Shown: in pieces, positions 7,818 through 16,876 of the stretch | How positions within the stretch are numbered: position 1 is the first letter of the stretch | Layout of the letters: every line of letters starts with the position of its first letter | Assembly: GCF_003634105.1 (NCBI RefSeq) | Contig: NZ_RBIQ01000010.1 | Span: 1 to 64,000, forward strand | Direction: 5' to 3' | DNA: 64,000 nucleotides | Origin: Maribacter vaceletii | GTDB lineage: Bacteria > Bacteroidota > Bacteroidia > Flavobacteriales > Flavobacteriaceae | The notes under the pieces: generated by a model | What the model saw: the letters and a program-made list of their open reading frames with translations, nothing else | Databases searched by the model: none | What the model was told of the DNA's origin: nothing | Program-made: the position numbers and the translations under genes

Positions 7818-8214
7818 CTTTAAAGGACATATAAGTAAGGTTCAAGTAAGCGGAACCATGTCTATTGTATCTGTTACAATACAGGAAAACCTTGTATGGA
7901 AAGTTATTGTTATAGAAACGCCAGACACTGCTCCTTACCTAAAAGTTGGTGAAAAAATTACATTGTTATTTAAAGAAACGGAAGTAATTTTAGGGACAGG
8001 AGACACCGCTAATTTAAGTATTCAAAATAGAATTTCTGGTACTGTTACTCAAATAAAAAAAGGTACTTTATTAAGCAATGTAGTTGTAAATACCACTCTT
8101 GAAGAAGTCTCTGCTACACTAAGTACAGAAGCTATGCAACAATTACAACTTAAAGAAGGTTTAAACGTAACCATAATGGTTAAACTAAATGAAATAATGC
8201 TTTCTGAAGTATGA
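7810..8214 (+). CDS. Free-standing di-Mop (TOBE) molybdate-binding protein
   Basis: This encodes 134 residues made of two tandem Mop/TOBE domains. The second (about 68-134: IQNRISGTVTQIKKGTLLSN...LKEGLNVTIMVKLNEIML) is canonical. The first (1-66) has the same length and strand pattern but a weaker motif. Such molbindins store or buffer molybdate or tungstate in the cytosol. The gene is wedged between modA (8-base overlap) and modB (4-base overlap), so its supply is tied to the importer. ModC carries only a short C-terminal region, so this protein may supply the missing TOBE function. Confidence 0.8.
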   Translation: MNNFKGHISKVQVSGTMSIVSVTIQENLVWKVIVIETPDTAPYLKVGEKITLLFKETEVILGTGDTANLSIQNRISGTVTQIKKGTLLSNVVVNTTLEEVSATLSTEAMQQLQLKEGLNVTIMVKLNEIMLSEV

Positions 8215-8882
8215 CTTGGGAACCGCTACTACTAACATTTAAATTAGCATTGGTAACAACAATTTTGTTATTCGTTGTGGCTATTCCTTTGGCCTATTGG
8301 CTGGCTTTTTCTAAATCCAGAATAAAACCTGTGATAGAGACTTTAGTTAGTATGCCTTTAGTATTACCGCCAACTGTTTTAGGGTTTTATTTTTTAATAG
8401 CTTTTAGTCCCAATAATAGTTTTGGAAATTGGTTAGATTCTTTTTTAGGAATTAAACTTGTTTTTTCTTTTACAGGATTAGTAATAGCCTCTATTATTTA
8501 CAGTTTACCATTTATGGTACATCCCATACAATCTGGTTTTTCTAGTATTTCTTCAACTCTAAAAGATGCTTCTTACGTCATGGGAAAATCTAAATTTAAT
8601 ACTTTAATTAATATTTTACTTCCTAATATAAAACCTTCTTTACTAACAGGAATTATACTCGCTTTTGCACATACTGTAGGCGAATTTGGTGTTGTTTTAA
8701 TGATTGGTGGTAGTATACCCGGAAGCACAAAAGTAGCATCTATAGCTATTTATGATGAAGTAGAAGCTTTAAATTACGGTGCTGCTAACTTTTACTCTTT
8801 AGTCCTATTTGGTGTAACCTTTTCTATTCTATTATTGGTTTACTTAATTAATGGTGGCTATTTAAAACGTTTTTGGAAATGA
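8211..8882 (+). CDS. modB: Molybdate ABC transporter permease
   Basis: A 223-residue inner-membrane permease with about five transmembrane segments. The EAA-type coupling loop is recognisable: LKDASYVMGKSKFNTLINIL followed by LPNIKPSLLTG. The second half carries AFAHTVGEFGVVLMIGGSIPG, a diagnostic ModB/CysW motif. It overlaps the upstream Mop gene by 4 bases, and its TGA overlaps the modC ATG (ATGA). It forms the membrane channel of the molybdate importer with ModA and ModC. Confidence 0.93.
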   Translation: MTWEPLLLTFKLALVTTILLFVVAIPLAYWLAFSKSRIKPVIETLVSMPLVLPPTVLGFYFLIAFSPNNSFGNWLDSFLGIKLVFSFTGLVIASIIYSLPFMVHPIQSGFSSISSTLKDASYVMGKSKFNTLINILLPNIKPSLLTGIILAFAHTVGEFGVVLMIGGSIPGSTKVASIAIYDEVEALNYGAANFYSLVLFGVTFSILLLVYLINGGYLKRFWK

Positions 8883-9754
8883 TACATATAAACATTGAAA
8901 AAAAACTAAAAGCAGCACAAGGAGATATGCTTCTTAATGTAGATATAAAAATTAAGAAAGGGCAATTAGTAACGCTATATGGAGAATCTGGAGCTGGAAA
9001 AACATCAACCCTTAAAATTCTTTCGGGTTTATTAAAGGCAGACAAAGGAAATATTACTGTTGGGAATAAATCTTGGTTTAATAGTGATACTAAAATAAAT
9101 AGCGCTCCACAAAAAAGAAATATAGGATATGTTTTTCAAGATTATGCTTTGTTTCCGCATATGACTGTTTTACAAAATTTAGAATATGCATTGGTAAAAA
9201 ACCAATCAAAAGATATTATTTCGGAAGTATTAGAAATCATGGAATTAGGTTCTTTAAAAGACCGGAAACCGGAAACCCTTTCTGGCGGACAAAAACAGCG
9301 TGTTGCCCTTGCAAGAGCATTAGTACAAAAACCAGAAATATTATTATTAGACGAGCCTTTATCGGCCTTAGATATAAAAATTAGACTAAAGCTACAGGAT
9401 TACTTATTAAAAGTTCATAAAAAATACAATTTAACCACTATTTTAATTAGTCATGATATTGGCGAGATTCATAAACTGTCCGATTGGGTTTTTGTTCTTA
9501 AAAATGGTGTAATTGAAAAAATGGGAACGCCAACTGAAATATTTATTAATAAAAAACTCAGTGGTAAGTTTAAATTTAAGGGTGAAGTATTAAAAATTGA
9601 AAAAGAAGAAATTGTATATGTTGTTAGTGTTCTTATTTTTAATGATGTAGTAAAAATAATAGCGCAAGAATCCGAGGTAAAAAACCTAAATCCAGGAGAT
9701 AACGTTATTGTAGCTTCAAAAGCCTTTAATCCTATTATTTACAAAATAGAATAA
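8879..9754 (+). CDS. modC: Molybdate ABC transporter ATPase
   Basis: A 291-residue ABC ATPase: Walker A GESGAGKT (35-42), Q-loop VFQDYALFPH, signature LSGGQKQRVALARAL and Walker B ILLLDEPLSALD. About 75 residues follow the nucleotide-binding domain, shorter than a full ModC with two TOBE units. I chose the ATG at 8879, which overlaps the modB stop, rather than the upstream TTG at 8873. It is the last gene of the mod operon and converges on meaB with a 1-base gap, so no terminator fits between them. Confidence 0.92.
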   Translation: MIHINIEKKLKAAQGDMLLNVDIKIKKGQLVTLYGESGAGKTSTLKILSGLLKADKGNITVGNKSWFNSDTKINSAPQKRNIGYVFQDYALFPHMTVLQNLEYALVKNQSKDIISEVLEIMELGSLKDRKPETLSGGQKQRVALARALVQKPEILLLDEPLSALDIKIRLKLQDYLLKVHKKYNLTTILISHDIGEIHKLSDWVFVLKNGVIEKMGTPTEIFINKKLSGKFKFKGEVLKIEKEEIVYVVSVLIFNDVVKIIAQESEVKNLNPGDNVIVASKAFNPIIYKIE

Positions 9755-9755
9755 C

Positions 9756-10760
9756 CTAAAATCCTTTTTTATATTCCTCTACTATACGCTGTGCTGCATT
9801 TACAGGAGATATTTTTGAATTTAAAATAGCCGTTTCTAATTCTTTTATCTGATTAGCAATTTTATCAGAACCATAGAATAGCTGTTTTAATTCTTCATTT
9901 ATAGTTGTATACATCCACTGTATTTGTTGCTCTTTTCTATTCTTTACAAAATAACCGTTAGTATCTACTAATTTTTTAAATTCCTGAATTCTCTCCCAAA
10001 CTGTATTTATTCCTATATTTTTTATAGATGATGCAGTACTAACAATAGGACTCCATCCAGAATTTGGCATCGGAAAAATATGCAATGCATTTTGGTACTG
10101 TCTTTTTGCTATTTTACTTAAAGCAACATTATCGCCATCGGCTTTATTTATAACTACCATATCTGCCATTTCCATAATCCCTTTTTTTATTCCTTGTAAC
10201 TCATCTCCTGCACCAGCCAACATTAACAAAAGAAAAAAATCGGTCATTCCATGTACAGCAGTTTCCGATTGCCCTACTCCTACAGTTTCAATTAAAATAA
10301 CATTATAACCAGCTGCCTCGCAAAGCAACATAGTTTCTCCAGTTTTATTAGCTACACCTCCTAAAGTTGCACCAGATGCAGATGGTCTAATATAGGCTTC
10401 CTTTAAATTTGCAAGCTCTTCCATTCTTGTTTTATCACCAAGAATACTTCCTCTAGAGCGTTGGCTACTTGGGTCTATAGATAATATGGCAACTTTATTC
10501 CCCTCTGCCACTAAATGCTTTCCAAAGGTTTCTATAAAAGTACTCTTACCCACTCCTGGAACTCCTGTAATTCCAATACGAATAGAATTCCCTGATTTTG
10601 GCAAAATAGCTTGTATTATAGCTCTTGCAATGCTTTTATCGCTCTCTAAATTACTTTCTATTATTGTAATTGCTCTTGATAAAATAACACGATCTCCTGC
10701 TAAAACACCTTCTATATAAGCTTCGGGTGTTAATCTATTCTTCAATTTAAAATTCCCCAT
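9756..10760 (-). CDS. meaB: Methylmalonyl-CoA mutase-associated GTPase MeaB
   Basis: A 334-residue G3E-type GTPase that protects and reloads B12 on methylmalonyl-CoA mutase. Walker A is GVPGVGKS (66-73). Also visible are LSIDPSSQRSRGSILGDKTRM, the switch region VILIETVGVGQSE and the NKADGDN base-recognition motif. The length and motifs are standard. The mutase subunits are not in this window, so MeaB is an orphan here. It converges on modC; a B12-binding radical SAM gene lies 1.2 kb away on the other strand, perhaps by chance. Confidence 0.93.
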   Translation of the reverse strand: MGNFKLKNRLTPEAYIEGVLAGDRVILSRAITIIESNLESDKSIARAIIQAILPKSGNSIRIGITGVPGVGKSTFIETFGKHLVAEGNKVAILSIDPSSQRSRGSILGDKTRMEELANLKEAYIRPSASGATLGGVANKTGETMLLCEAAGYNVILIETVGVGQSETAVHGMTDFFLLLMLAGAGDELQGIKKGIMEMADMVVINKADGDNVALSKIAKRQYQNALHIFPMPNSGWSPIVSTASSIKNIGINTVWERIQEFKKLVDTNGYFVKNRKEQQIQWMYTTINEELKQLFYGSDKIANQIKELETAILNSKISPVNAAQRIVEEYKKGF

Positions 10761-10947
10761 ACTTTTTATTCTATAGAATAAAAATAAGCAATAACAATTG
10801 GTTATTATATTACTTTGTCATTAGATAAGACCATATGATATGTTAATAAACCTAAATGTTATATTTTTTAAAACTCAAAATTATAAGTTTCCTTCTTAAA
10901 ATTTATATATTTAAATACACTTAAAATCTTACATTAAAATATAAAAT

Positions 10948-11826
10948 ATGAAAACCAAATTCCTTTTTTTATTCACTTTATTACTTACCATAAGTTTTAT
11001 AAGCAATGCGCAAAAAAAACAGAAAGATTGGGAGCATTTATTAGACAAAGACCTTACTAAATGGGATGTTTTTATAGGGGTACCACATACAACAGTAGAT
11101 TTAGAAGGGTATGAAAAAGGAGACGGTATGCATGGTACACCTGTAGGTTTAAATAAAGACCCTTTACATGTTTTTACGGTTACTAAAACAAAAAAAGATA
11201 TTCCTGTATTAAATGTTTCTGGCGAAATATATGGAGGATTAAGTACTAAAAAAGAATACGAAAATTACCACCTTACTTTTAACATAAAATGGGGAACAAA
11301 ACAATGGGAACCACGTTTAAAAGATAAAAGAGATAGTGGCGTTTTATACCATGCACAAGAACCTCATGGTCAATTCTGGAATGTTTGGATGAAAGCTCCA
11401 GAAATGCAAGTACAAGAAACAGACTCTGGAGATTTTTTCCCATTAGCAGGTGTTAGTATGGATATTAAAGCTACCAAGCGCGAAGAAAATGGTAAAGAAT
11501 TTTGGTTTTATGACCCTAAAGGAGAATTAAGAACTTTTAAAACTGGTGCTAATGGTCGATGCAGAAGAATAGATAATTTTGAAAAACCTCATGGAGAGTG
11601 GAATAAATTAGAGTTAATTTGTCTTGGCAACAAAGCATACCATATTGTAAATGGTAAGGTTGTTATGGTTCTTGAAAACTCCTTAGAGTATGACAAAGAA
11701 GGGAATGCTACACCTTTAACAAAAGGAAAAATTCAGTTTCAGTCAGAAGCTGCTGAAGTGTTCTACAAAAACATAAAAATTAGAAGTATTACTAAACTAC
11801 CTAAGAAAATAGCAGCACAATTATAA
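10948..11826 (+). CDS. DUF1080 (3-keto-disaccharide hydrolase-like) secreted protein
   Basis: A 292-residue exported protein with a signal peptide (1-21, ending ISNAQ) and one DUF1080 concanavalin-like domain. Typical pieces are LDKDLTKWDVFIG, YGGLSTKKEYENYHLTFNIKWG, RDSGVLYHAQEPHGQFWNVW and the C-terminal KGKIQFQSEAAEVFYKNIKI. Some members hydrolyse 3-keto-glucosides; many act on glycans that are not known. The gene stands alone with its own terminator, so there is no context to narrow the substrate. Confidence 0.85.
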   Translation: MKTKFLFLFTLLLTISFISNAQKKQKDWEHLLDKDLTKWDVFIGVPHTTVDLEGYEKGDGMHGTPVGLNKDPLHVFTVTKTKKDIPVLNVSGEIYGGLSTKKEYENYHLTFNIKWGTKQWEPRLKDKRDSGVLYHAQEPHGQFWNVWMKAPEMQVQETDSGDFFPLAGVSMDIKATKREENGKEFWFYDPKGELRTFKTGANGRCRRIDNFEKPHGEWNKLELICLGNKAYHIVNGKVVMVLENSLEYDKEGNATPLTKGKIQFQSEAAEVFYKNIKIRSITKLPKKIAAQL

Positions 11827-11835
11827 TTACAATAT

Positions 11836-11866
11836 AAAAGAGGAGCTCCTTTGCTCCTCTTTTATA
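11836..11866 (+). terminator. Rho-independent terminator after the DUF1080 gene
   Basis: AAAAGAGGAGC (11836-11846) pairs with GCTCCTCTTTT (11853-11863) around a 6-base loop. Confidence 0.85.
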
Positions 11867-11884
11867 TTACCTCTTATTTTCTAT

Positions 11885-11892
11885 TACCTTTG
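11885..11892 (+). promoter_or_regulatory. Bacteroidota -7 element before the radical SAM gene
   Basis: TACCTTTG fits TAnnTTTG and lies 34 bases before the TTG start at 11927. No convincing TTTG -33 box is seen. Confidence 0.4.
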
Positions 11893-11926
11893 CACCTTAC
11901 ATTAATTGCTTAATTAAATAGGTCCT

Positions 11927-14119
11927 TTGGAAAACGTATTACTTATTACCCCTCCTTTTACGCAACTAAATACTCCCTACCCTGCAACGGCTTATTTAAA
12001 AGGTTTTTTAAACACCAAAAACATTAATGCCTACCAATCCGATTTAGGAATAGAGGTTATTCTTAAACTTTTTTCAAAAGAATATTTACAACTAGTTTTT
12101 ACTACAGTGCAGGATAATAAGACAATAGTTTCTGAAAATGCAGAACGTATATATGCCTTAAGAGTATCTTACCTAAAAAATATTGAAGATGTAATTCTTT
12201 TTCTACAAGGAAAAAATCAAACTTTTGCAAGACAGGTATGTACACAAGGGTTTCTTCCAAGAGCATCTAGGTTTCAACAATTAGACGACTTAGATTGGGC
12301 TTTTGGTTCTATGGGCCTACAAGACAAAGCAAAACATTTATGCACTTTATTTTTAGAAGATTTATCAGACTTTATAATTGAATGTATAGATGCTAATTTT
12401 GGATTTAGTAGATACGCAGAACGCCTTGGCCGTAGTGCTAACGATTTTAACGAAATATATAATGAATTACAGCAAGATATAACCTTTATAGATAGTATTA
12501 CTTTAGATCTCCTGGAAGATTTATTACAAAAAACAAACCCAAAATTGGTATGTTTTTCCGTTCCTTTTCCTGGAAATTTATATAGTGCTTTTCGTTGCTC
12601 TCAATATATAAAAACACATTTCCCTACTATAAAAATTGCTATGGGAGGTGGTTTCCCTAATACCGAATTAAGGCAACTTACCGATGTTCGTGTTTTTGAA
12701 TTCTTTGATTATATAACCTTAGATGATGGCGAGTTACCAATAGAGTTACTTTACCATAATCTAAATAATACAGATATCACTAAAGGAGAATACAAGCGTA
12801 CTTTTCTATTAGAAAATAATACGGTAACCTACAAAAACAACACAAAAAAACAAGACTACAAACAAAACCAATTAGGAACTCCAGACTATTCTAATTTACT
12901 ATTAGACCAATACGTTTCTGTAATAGAAATTGCAAACCCAATGCATAGCCTTTGGAGCGATGGCCGATGGAACAAACTTACCATGGCACATGGCTGTTAT
13001 TGGGGAAAATGTACTTTCTGCGATATATCCTTAGACTACATAAAGCTTTACGAACCTATTACGGCTACAATTTTAGTAGATCGTATGGAAGAAATTATAG
13101 CACAAACTGGAGAAACAGGTTTTCATTTTGTAGATGAAGCTGCACCACCTTCTTTAATGAAAAGTCTTGCTTTAGAAATACTAAAAAGAGAACTAACCGT
13201 TACTTGGTGGACAAATATACGTTTTGAGAAAAATTTTACTAAAGATTTATGCCTCTTATTACAAGCATCTGGCTGTATTGCTGTTTCTGGCGGATTAGAA
13301 GTAGCATCGGACCGTTTATTACAATTAATAGACAAAGGGGTAACTGTAGAACAAGTGGCAAGAGTAACACGTTATTTTACTGAAGCCAATATTATGGTAC
13401 ACTCCTACTTAATGTATGGTTACCCAACACAAACCGTACAAGAAACTATAGATAGTTTAGAAATGGTACGCCAACTTTTTGAAATAGGCGTTCTACAATC
13501 TGGGTTTTGGCATCAGTTTGCATTAACAGCGCATAGTCCTGTAGGCATAAACCCTAAAGATTATGCAATTACTCCAAAATATAACGCTATTACGTTTGCG
13601 AATAACGATATAGATTTTACAGACCATACCGGAATAGATCATTCTAAATTTAGCTACGGATTAAAAAAATCTTTATTCAATTATATGCATGGGGTTAGTT
13701 TTGAGCTAGCCCTGCAAGATTGGTTCAATTTTAAAATACCAAGCACCACAGTACACCCCGATTTTATTTATAATTGCATAGAAAATGAGCTACCAAGGAT
13801 TCCAAAACCACAACACAAAATATGTTGGTTAGGAAACTCGCCCACCATAGAATATAGCGCTAAAACAAAAAGGGGGCAAAGTTGGGAATTAGCTACACTA
13901 AATTTCCATAACCACGACGAATCTTTTGCCATAACCCTAAATAAACAAGAAGGAGATTGGCTTGCTAAGCAATTTAAAAACTTAAGCCCTAGTACTAATA
14001 AGATTATTTCTTTTAAAGAATTAAAAACTAATTATGAATCTACTTTTACCGATTTTGAACTGTTTTGGTCATCTAAGCCAATAAAAACATTAAGAGATAA
14101 AGGTTTATTATTACTTTAG
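11927..14119 (+). CDS. B12-binding-domain radical SAM protein, CX4CX2C cluster motif
   Basis: A 730-residue cytosolic enzyme. It begins with a cobalamin-binding-like Rossmann region (VLLITPPFTQLNTPYPATAY; GGGFPNTELR near 239). The radical SAM core follows at about 350-560, with MAHGCYWGKCTFCDI near 352, FHFVDEAAPP, and VSGGLEVASDRLL. The three cluster cysteines are spaced CX4CX2C, not the usual CX3CX2C. The last 180 residues are of unknown fold. The start is TTG at 11927 with no earlier in-frame ATG nearby. Members of this group methylate or rearrange unactivated carbons; the substrate is not known and no biosynthetic partner genes lie alongside. Confidence 0.85.
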   Translation: MENVLLITPPFTQLNTPYPATAYLKGFLNTKNINAYQSDLGIEVILKLFSKEYLQLVFTTVQDNKTIVSENAERIYALRVSYLKNIEDVILFLQGKNQTFARQVCTQGFLPRASRFQQLDDLDWAFGSMGLQDKAKHLCTLFLEDLSDFIIECIDANFGFSRYAERLGRSANDFNEIYNELQQDITFIDSITLDLLEDLLQKTNPKLVCFSVPFPGNLYSAFRCSQYIKTHFPTIKIAMGGGFPNTELRQLTDVRVFEFFDYITLDDGELPIELLYHNLNNTDITKGEYKRTFLLENNTVTYKNNTKKQDYKQNQLGTPDYSNLLLDQYVSVIEIANPMHSLWSDGRWNKLTMAHGCYWGKCTFCDISLDYIKLYEPITATILVDRMEEIIAQTGETGFHFVDEAAPPSLMKSLALEILKRELTVTWWTNIRFEKNFTKDLCLLLQASGCIAVSGGLEVASDRLLQLIDKGVTVEQVARVTRYFTEANIMVHSYLMYGYPTQTVQETIDSLEMVRQLFEIGVLQSGFWHQFALTAHSPVGINPKDYAITPKYNAITFANNDIDFTDHTGIDHSKFSYGLKKSLFNYMHGVSFELALQDWFNFKIPSTTVHPDFIYNCIENELPRIPKPQHKICWLGNSPTIEYSAKTKRGQSWELATLNFHNHDESFAITLNKQEGDWLAKQFKNLSPSTNKIISFKELKTNYESTFTDFELFWSSKPIKTLRDKGLLLL

Positions 14120-14278
14120 TAGTATTCTATTTTAAATGGCATGTAGTTAAAATTATCTGTTTATAGGGGTGTTATGAGTAATACGGAAAATTGTTTTGAA
14201 CAGTAACATTTGAACTAAAAAAAGCCAACCGCACAAACAGCTCAAAAACGGAACACAAAACAAAATAAGAATAGACTT

Positions 14279-14296
14279 TGCAACACCATTGCATTG
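14279..14296. promoter_or_regulatory. Candidate Fur/Zur-family operator before the DUF6660-TonB genes
   Basis: TGCAACACCATTGCATTG contains the dyad TGCAA-cacca-TTGCA. It matches the motif at 17295-17312 in 15 of 18 positions. It lies just upstream of the -7 element TATCTTTG, where a repressor would block polymerase. Confidence 0.5.
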
Positions 14297-14305
14297 AAAT
14301 TTATT

Positions 14306-14313
14306 TATCTTTG
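14306..14313 (+). promoter_or_regulatory. Bacteroidota -7 element, possibly giving a leaderless mRNA
   Basis: TATCTTTG fits TAnnTTTG and ends 5 bases before the ATG at 14319, so transcription would begin at or next to the start codon. This argues against the alternative GTG start at 14313. Confidence 0.5.
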
Positions 14314-14318
14314 TGCCA

Positions 14319-14636
14319 ATGAAATTTATAACTATCATACTATCATTATTAATTCTTGGTTTGTCAATCAAACCTTGTTCTGACGGAAATAATGCCGAAG
14401 ACCAACACCAAGAAGAAATAACTGCTGAACATAATCATCAAAATGATAGTGATGATACTTGTCCTATAACTTGTATTTGTAATTGTTGTGGAATCGCAAT
14501 TACATATCAACCAATTCAAACTTTTGAATTAGGTGTAAATAATCAAATTTCTACAGAAATAATATCTGATTATCAATCAATCTACAGATTTAATTTTCAT
14601 TCCAATATCTGGCAACCGCCACAATTGATTAGCTAA
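14319..14636 (+). CDS. DUF6660-family exported Cys/His-rich small protein
   Basis: A 105-residue protein with an N-terminal hydrophobic signal (KFITIILSLLILGLSIKPCSD) and a short mature part. The mature part is rich in potential metal ligands: HQEE...HNHQN, then a C-x3-C-x-C-x-CC cluster (CPITCICNCCG). DUF6660 proteins usually lie before metal-efflux or TonB genes in Flavobacteriia. Here it opens a cassette with a TonB receptor, a Fur-family regulator and an ICMT-like enzyme. A periplasmic metal-binding or metal-sensing role is likely but is inference. Cys20 could be a lipidated residue, although the lipobox is poor. Confidence 0.7.
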   Translation: MKFITIILSLLILGLSIKPCSDGNNAEDQHQEEITAEHNHQNDSDDTCPITCICNCCGIAITYQPIQTFELGVNNQISTEIISDYQSIYRFNFHSNIWQPPQLIS

Positions 14637-14687
14637 ATTATCGACAAAAAGTCAAAAAAATTTAGTTAATTAATTTTTACCTTTTCA

Positions 14688-16874
14688 ATGAATAAATACA
14701 TATTGAGCGTAATGCTCGCAATTATAATGTGCTTTTTTGCCAAAGCACAAACATCTGACATACAAATAAAAGTAGTTTCAGAAACCGAAAACGAGCCATT
14801 ATTAGGTGCAACAGTCTATTTTGAAGAATTAGAAAAAGGAGCAGTAACCGATTTTGACGGAATTGCAACTTTTACTGAAATTCCAAACGGAAATCAGACT
14901 CTAAAAATTTCATACGTTGGTTTTAAAACTATTGAAACCACTATTGAAATTGGTACAAAAAAAATCTTTTCGTTCAAACTTGAATCGGGTGGAAATGAAT
15001 TGGATGAAGTTGTTATCCAATCTTCAAGAAGTACAAGAACCGTAAAGAAAATCCCAACAAGAATAGAATTTATTGGAGTTGAGGAATTGGGAGAAAAAGC
15101 GATAATGAATCCAACGAATATTTCTATGGTGCTTCGTGAAAGTACAGGAATTCAAATGCAACAAACATCTTTAAGTAGTGGAAGTACAAACATTAGAATT
15201 CAAGGTCTTGATGGTCGTTATACACAACTTTTGAGAGATGGATTTCCACTTTATGGAGGCTTTTCAAGTGGTTTGAGTATTTTACAAATTCCGCCTTTAG
15301 ACTTACAACAATTTGAAATCATAAAAGGAAGTTCATCTACACTTTATGGTGGTGGAGCAATTGCAGGTTTAATAAATATGGTGTCAAAAACACCAGACGA
15401 AGAACCAGCTTTAGACATTATGCTTACGCAAACACAAGCATTGGGAAGTACTGCAAATATATTTTACAGCAAACGGAATGAAAAATTTGGTATTTCGCTT
15501 TACGGTTCTGGACATTACCAAAAAGCGTTTGACCCAGAAGATGATGGTTTTAGTAATTTGCCAAAAACTACTTCTATTTCATTCAACCCAAAATTCTTTT
15601 ATTATCCATCAAACAAAACAACATTTTGGTTTGGTTTAAATGGAACGTATGACAATAGAATTGGTGGAGATATTACAAAAATAGAAAGTGGCGAAAACGG
15701 AATTCATCAATACACAGAGGAGAACATTTCAAAAAGATTAAGTAGTCAAGCAGTTTACAAGACTCAAATAGATTCTATAAGTTCTTTCAACATTAAAAAT
15801 AGCGTGTCATTTTTTGATAGAAATTTAACGATACCAGATTTTAGTTTTGATGGTAAGCAAACCAACACATTTACCGAAGTTACATATCAAAGAGAAAACT
15901 TAAAAACAGATTGGATTTTTGGAGCAAATTTATATACTTCAAACTTTAATGAAAATGATAATGCGACATTACAACGTGACCAAAAAGACATCACTTACGG
16001 AATGTTTGCTAACAATATTTATGACCTTTCCGAAAATTGGATTTTAGAAACTGGATTGCGAGCAGATTACAATACTGATTTTGGCTTTTTTCCGCTTCCA
16101 AAAATTTCTGTACTTTATAAAAATGATAGCGGATTTTCGAGTAGAATTGGTGGTGGTTTAGGCTATAAAATTCCAGATATATTTACAGAAGAGGCTGAAT
16201 TTATCAATTTTGAAAATGTACTCGGCATTGATAAATCTTCATTAAAAGCAGAACGTTCTTATGGTGTAAATTTAGATTTCAATTATCAAACACGTTTATT
16301 TGAAACCATAAGTTTTTCTATTAATCAACTTTTTTACGTTACTGCTATAAACAACGGATTGTTGTTAAATAGCACAAACAACGGATTTTTTGAGTTTGAA
16401 AATGCAACTGACGAAATTTTGAGTAAAGGAGCAGAAACCAATATAAAGTTTACTTATAAAGATTTTAGATGGTTTTTAAATTACGCTTTTATAGATACAA
16501 AACTGAACTATTTAGCTGGAAATCCACAAAAACCATTAACTGCAAAACATAATGCAGGGAGTGTTTTAATGTACGAATCTGATAAATGGCGAATAGGTTA
16601 TGAAACGTTTTATACTGGGAAACAATTTTTATCAAACGGAACAGAAACAACAGATTTTGTAACGATGGGTTTACTTTTAATGAGAAACTTTAAATTTGGT
16701 AGTGCATTCGTGAATTTTGAAAATTTCACAGACAGAAGACAAAGTAGGTTTTCACCTTTGGTTTTACCACCACACGAAAATCCAGAATTTCCCGAAATCT
16801 ATGCGCCAACTGATGGTTTTATTTTTAGCGTTGGAATTATTATTAAACCATTTGGAAACAAAGACCACGATTAA
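14688..16874 (+). CDS. TonB-dependent outer-membrane receptor, probably for metal uptake
   Basis: This encodes 728 residues: signal peptide (1-20, ending KAQ), CarboxypepD_reg-like beta domain (about 24-105: LLGATVYFEELEKGAVTDFDGIA... split pattern), plug (about 120-235, with SGSTNIRIQGLDGRYTQLL and YGGGAIAGLINMVSK) and a 22-strand-type barrel ending in aromatic residues. It resembles siderophore/cobalamin-type receptors and has no SusD partner. It lies 51 bases after DUF6660 and 2 bases before a Fur-family regulator, so metal or metallophore import is the simplest reading. The substrate (zinc, iron, copper or a complex) is not readable. Confidence 0.85.
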   Translation: MNKYILSVMLAIIMCFFAKAQTSDIQIKVVSETENEPLLGATVYFEELEKGAVTDFDGIATFTEIPNGNQTLKISYVGFKTIETTIEIGTKKIFSFKLESGGNELDEVVIQSSRSTRTVKKIPTRIEFIGVEELGEKAIMNPTNISMVLRESTGIQMQQTSLSSGSTNIRIQGLDGRYTQLLRDGFPLYGGFSSGLSILQIPPLDLQQFEIIKGSSSTLYGGGAIAGLINMVSKTPDEEPALDIMLTQTQALGSTANIFYSKRNEKFGISLYGSGHYQKAFDPEDDGFSNLPKTTSISFNPKFFYYPSNKTTFWFGLNGTYDNRIGGDITKIESGENGIHQYTEENISKRLSSQAVYKTQIDSISSFNIKNSVSFFDRNLTIPDFSFDGKQTNTFTEVTYQRENLKTDWIFGANLYTSNFNENDNATLQRDQKDITYGMFANNIYDLSENWILETGLRADYNTDFGFFPLPKISVLYKNDSGFSSRIGGGLGYKIPDIFTEEAEFINFENVLGIDKSSLKAERSYGVNLDFNYQTRLFETISFSINQLFYVTAINNGLLLNSTNNGFFEFENATDEILSKGAETNIKFTYKDFRWFLNYAFIDTKLNYLAGNPQKPLTAKHNAGSVLMYESDKWRIGYETFYTGKQFLSNGTETTDFVTMGLLLMRNFKFGSAFVNFENFTDRRQSRFSPLVLPPHENPEFPEIYAPTDGFIFSVGIIIKPFGNKDHD

Positions 16875-16876
16875 TT

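Noticed and set aside
14153-14371. 72-codon minus-strand frame over the DUF6660 promoter
   Set aside because: The plus-strand promoter, dyad and signal peptide explain the region better, and the frame has no recognisable domain.
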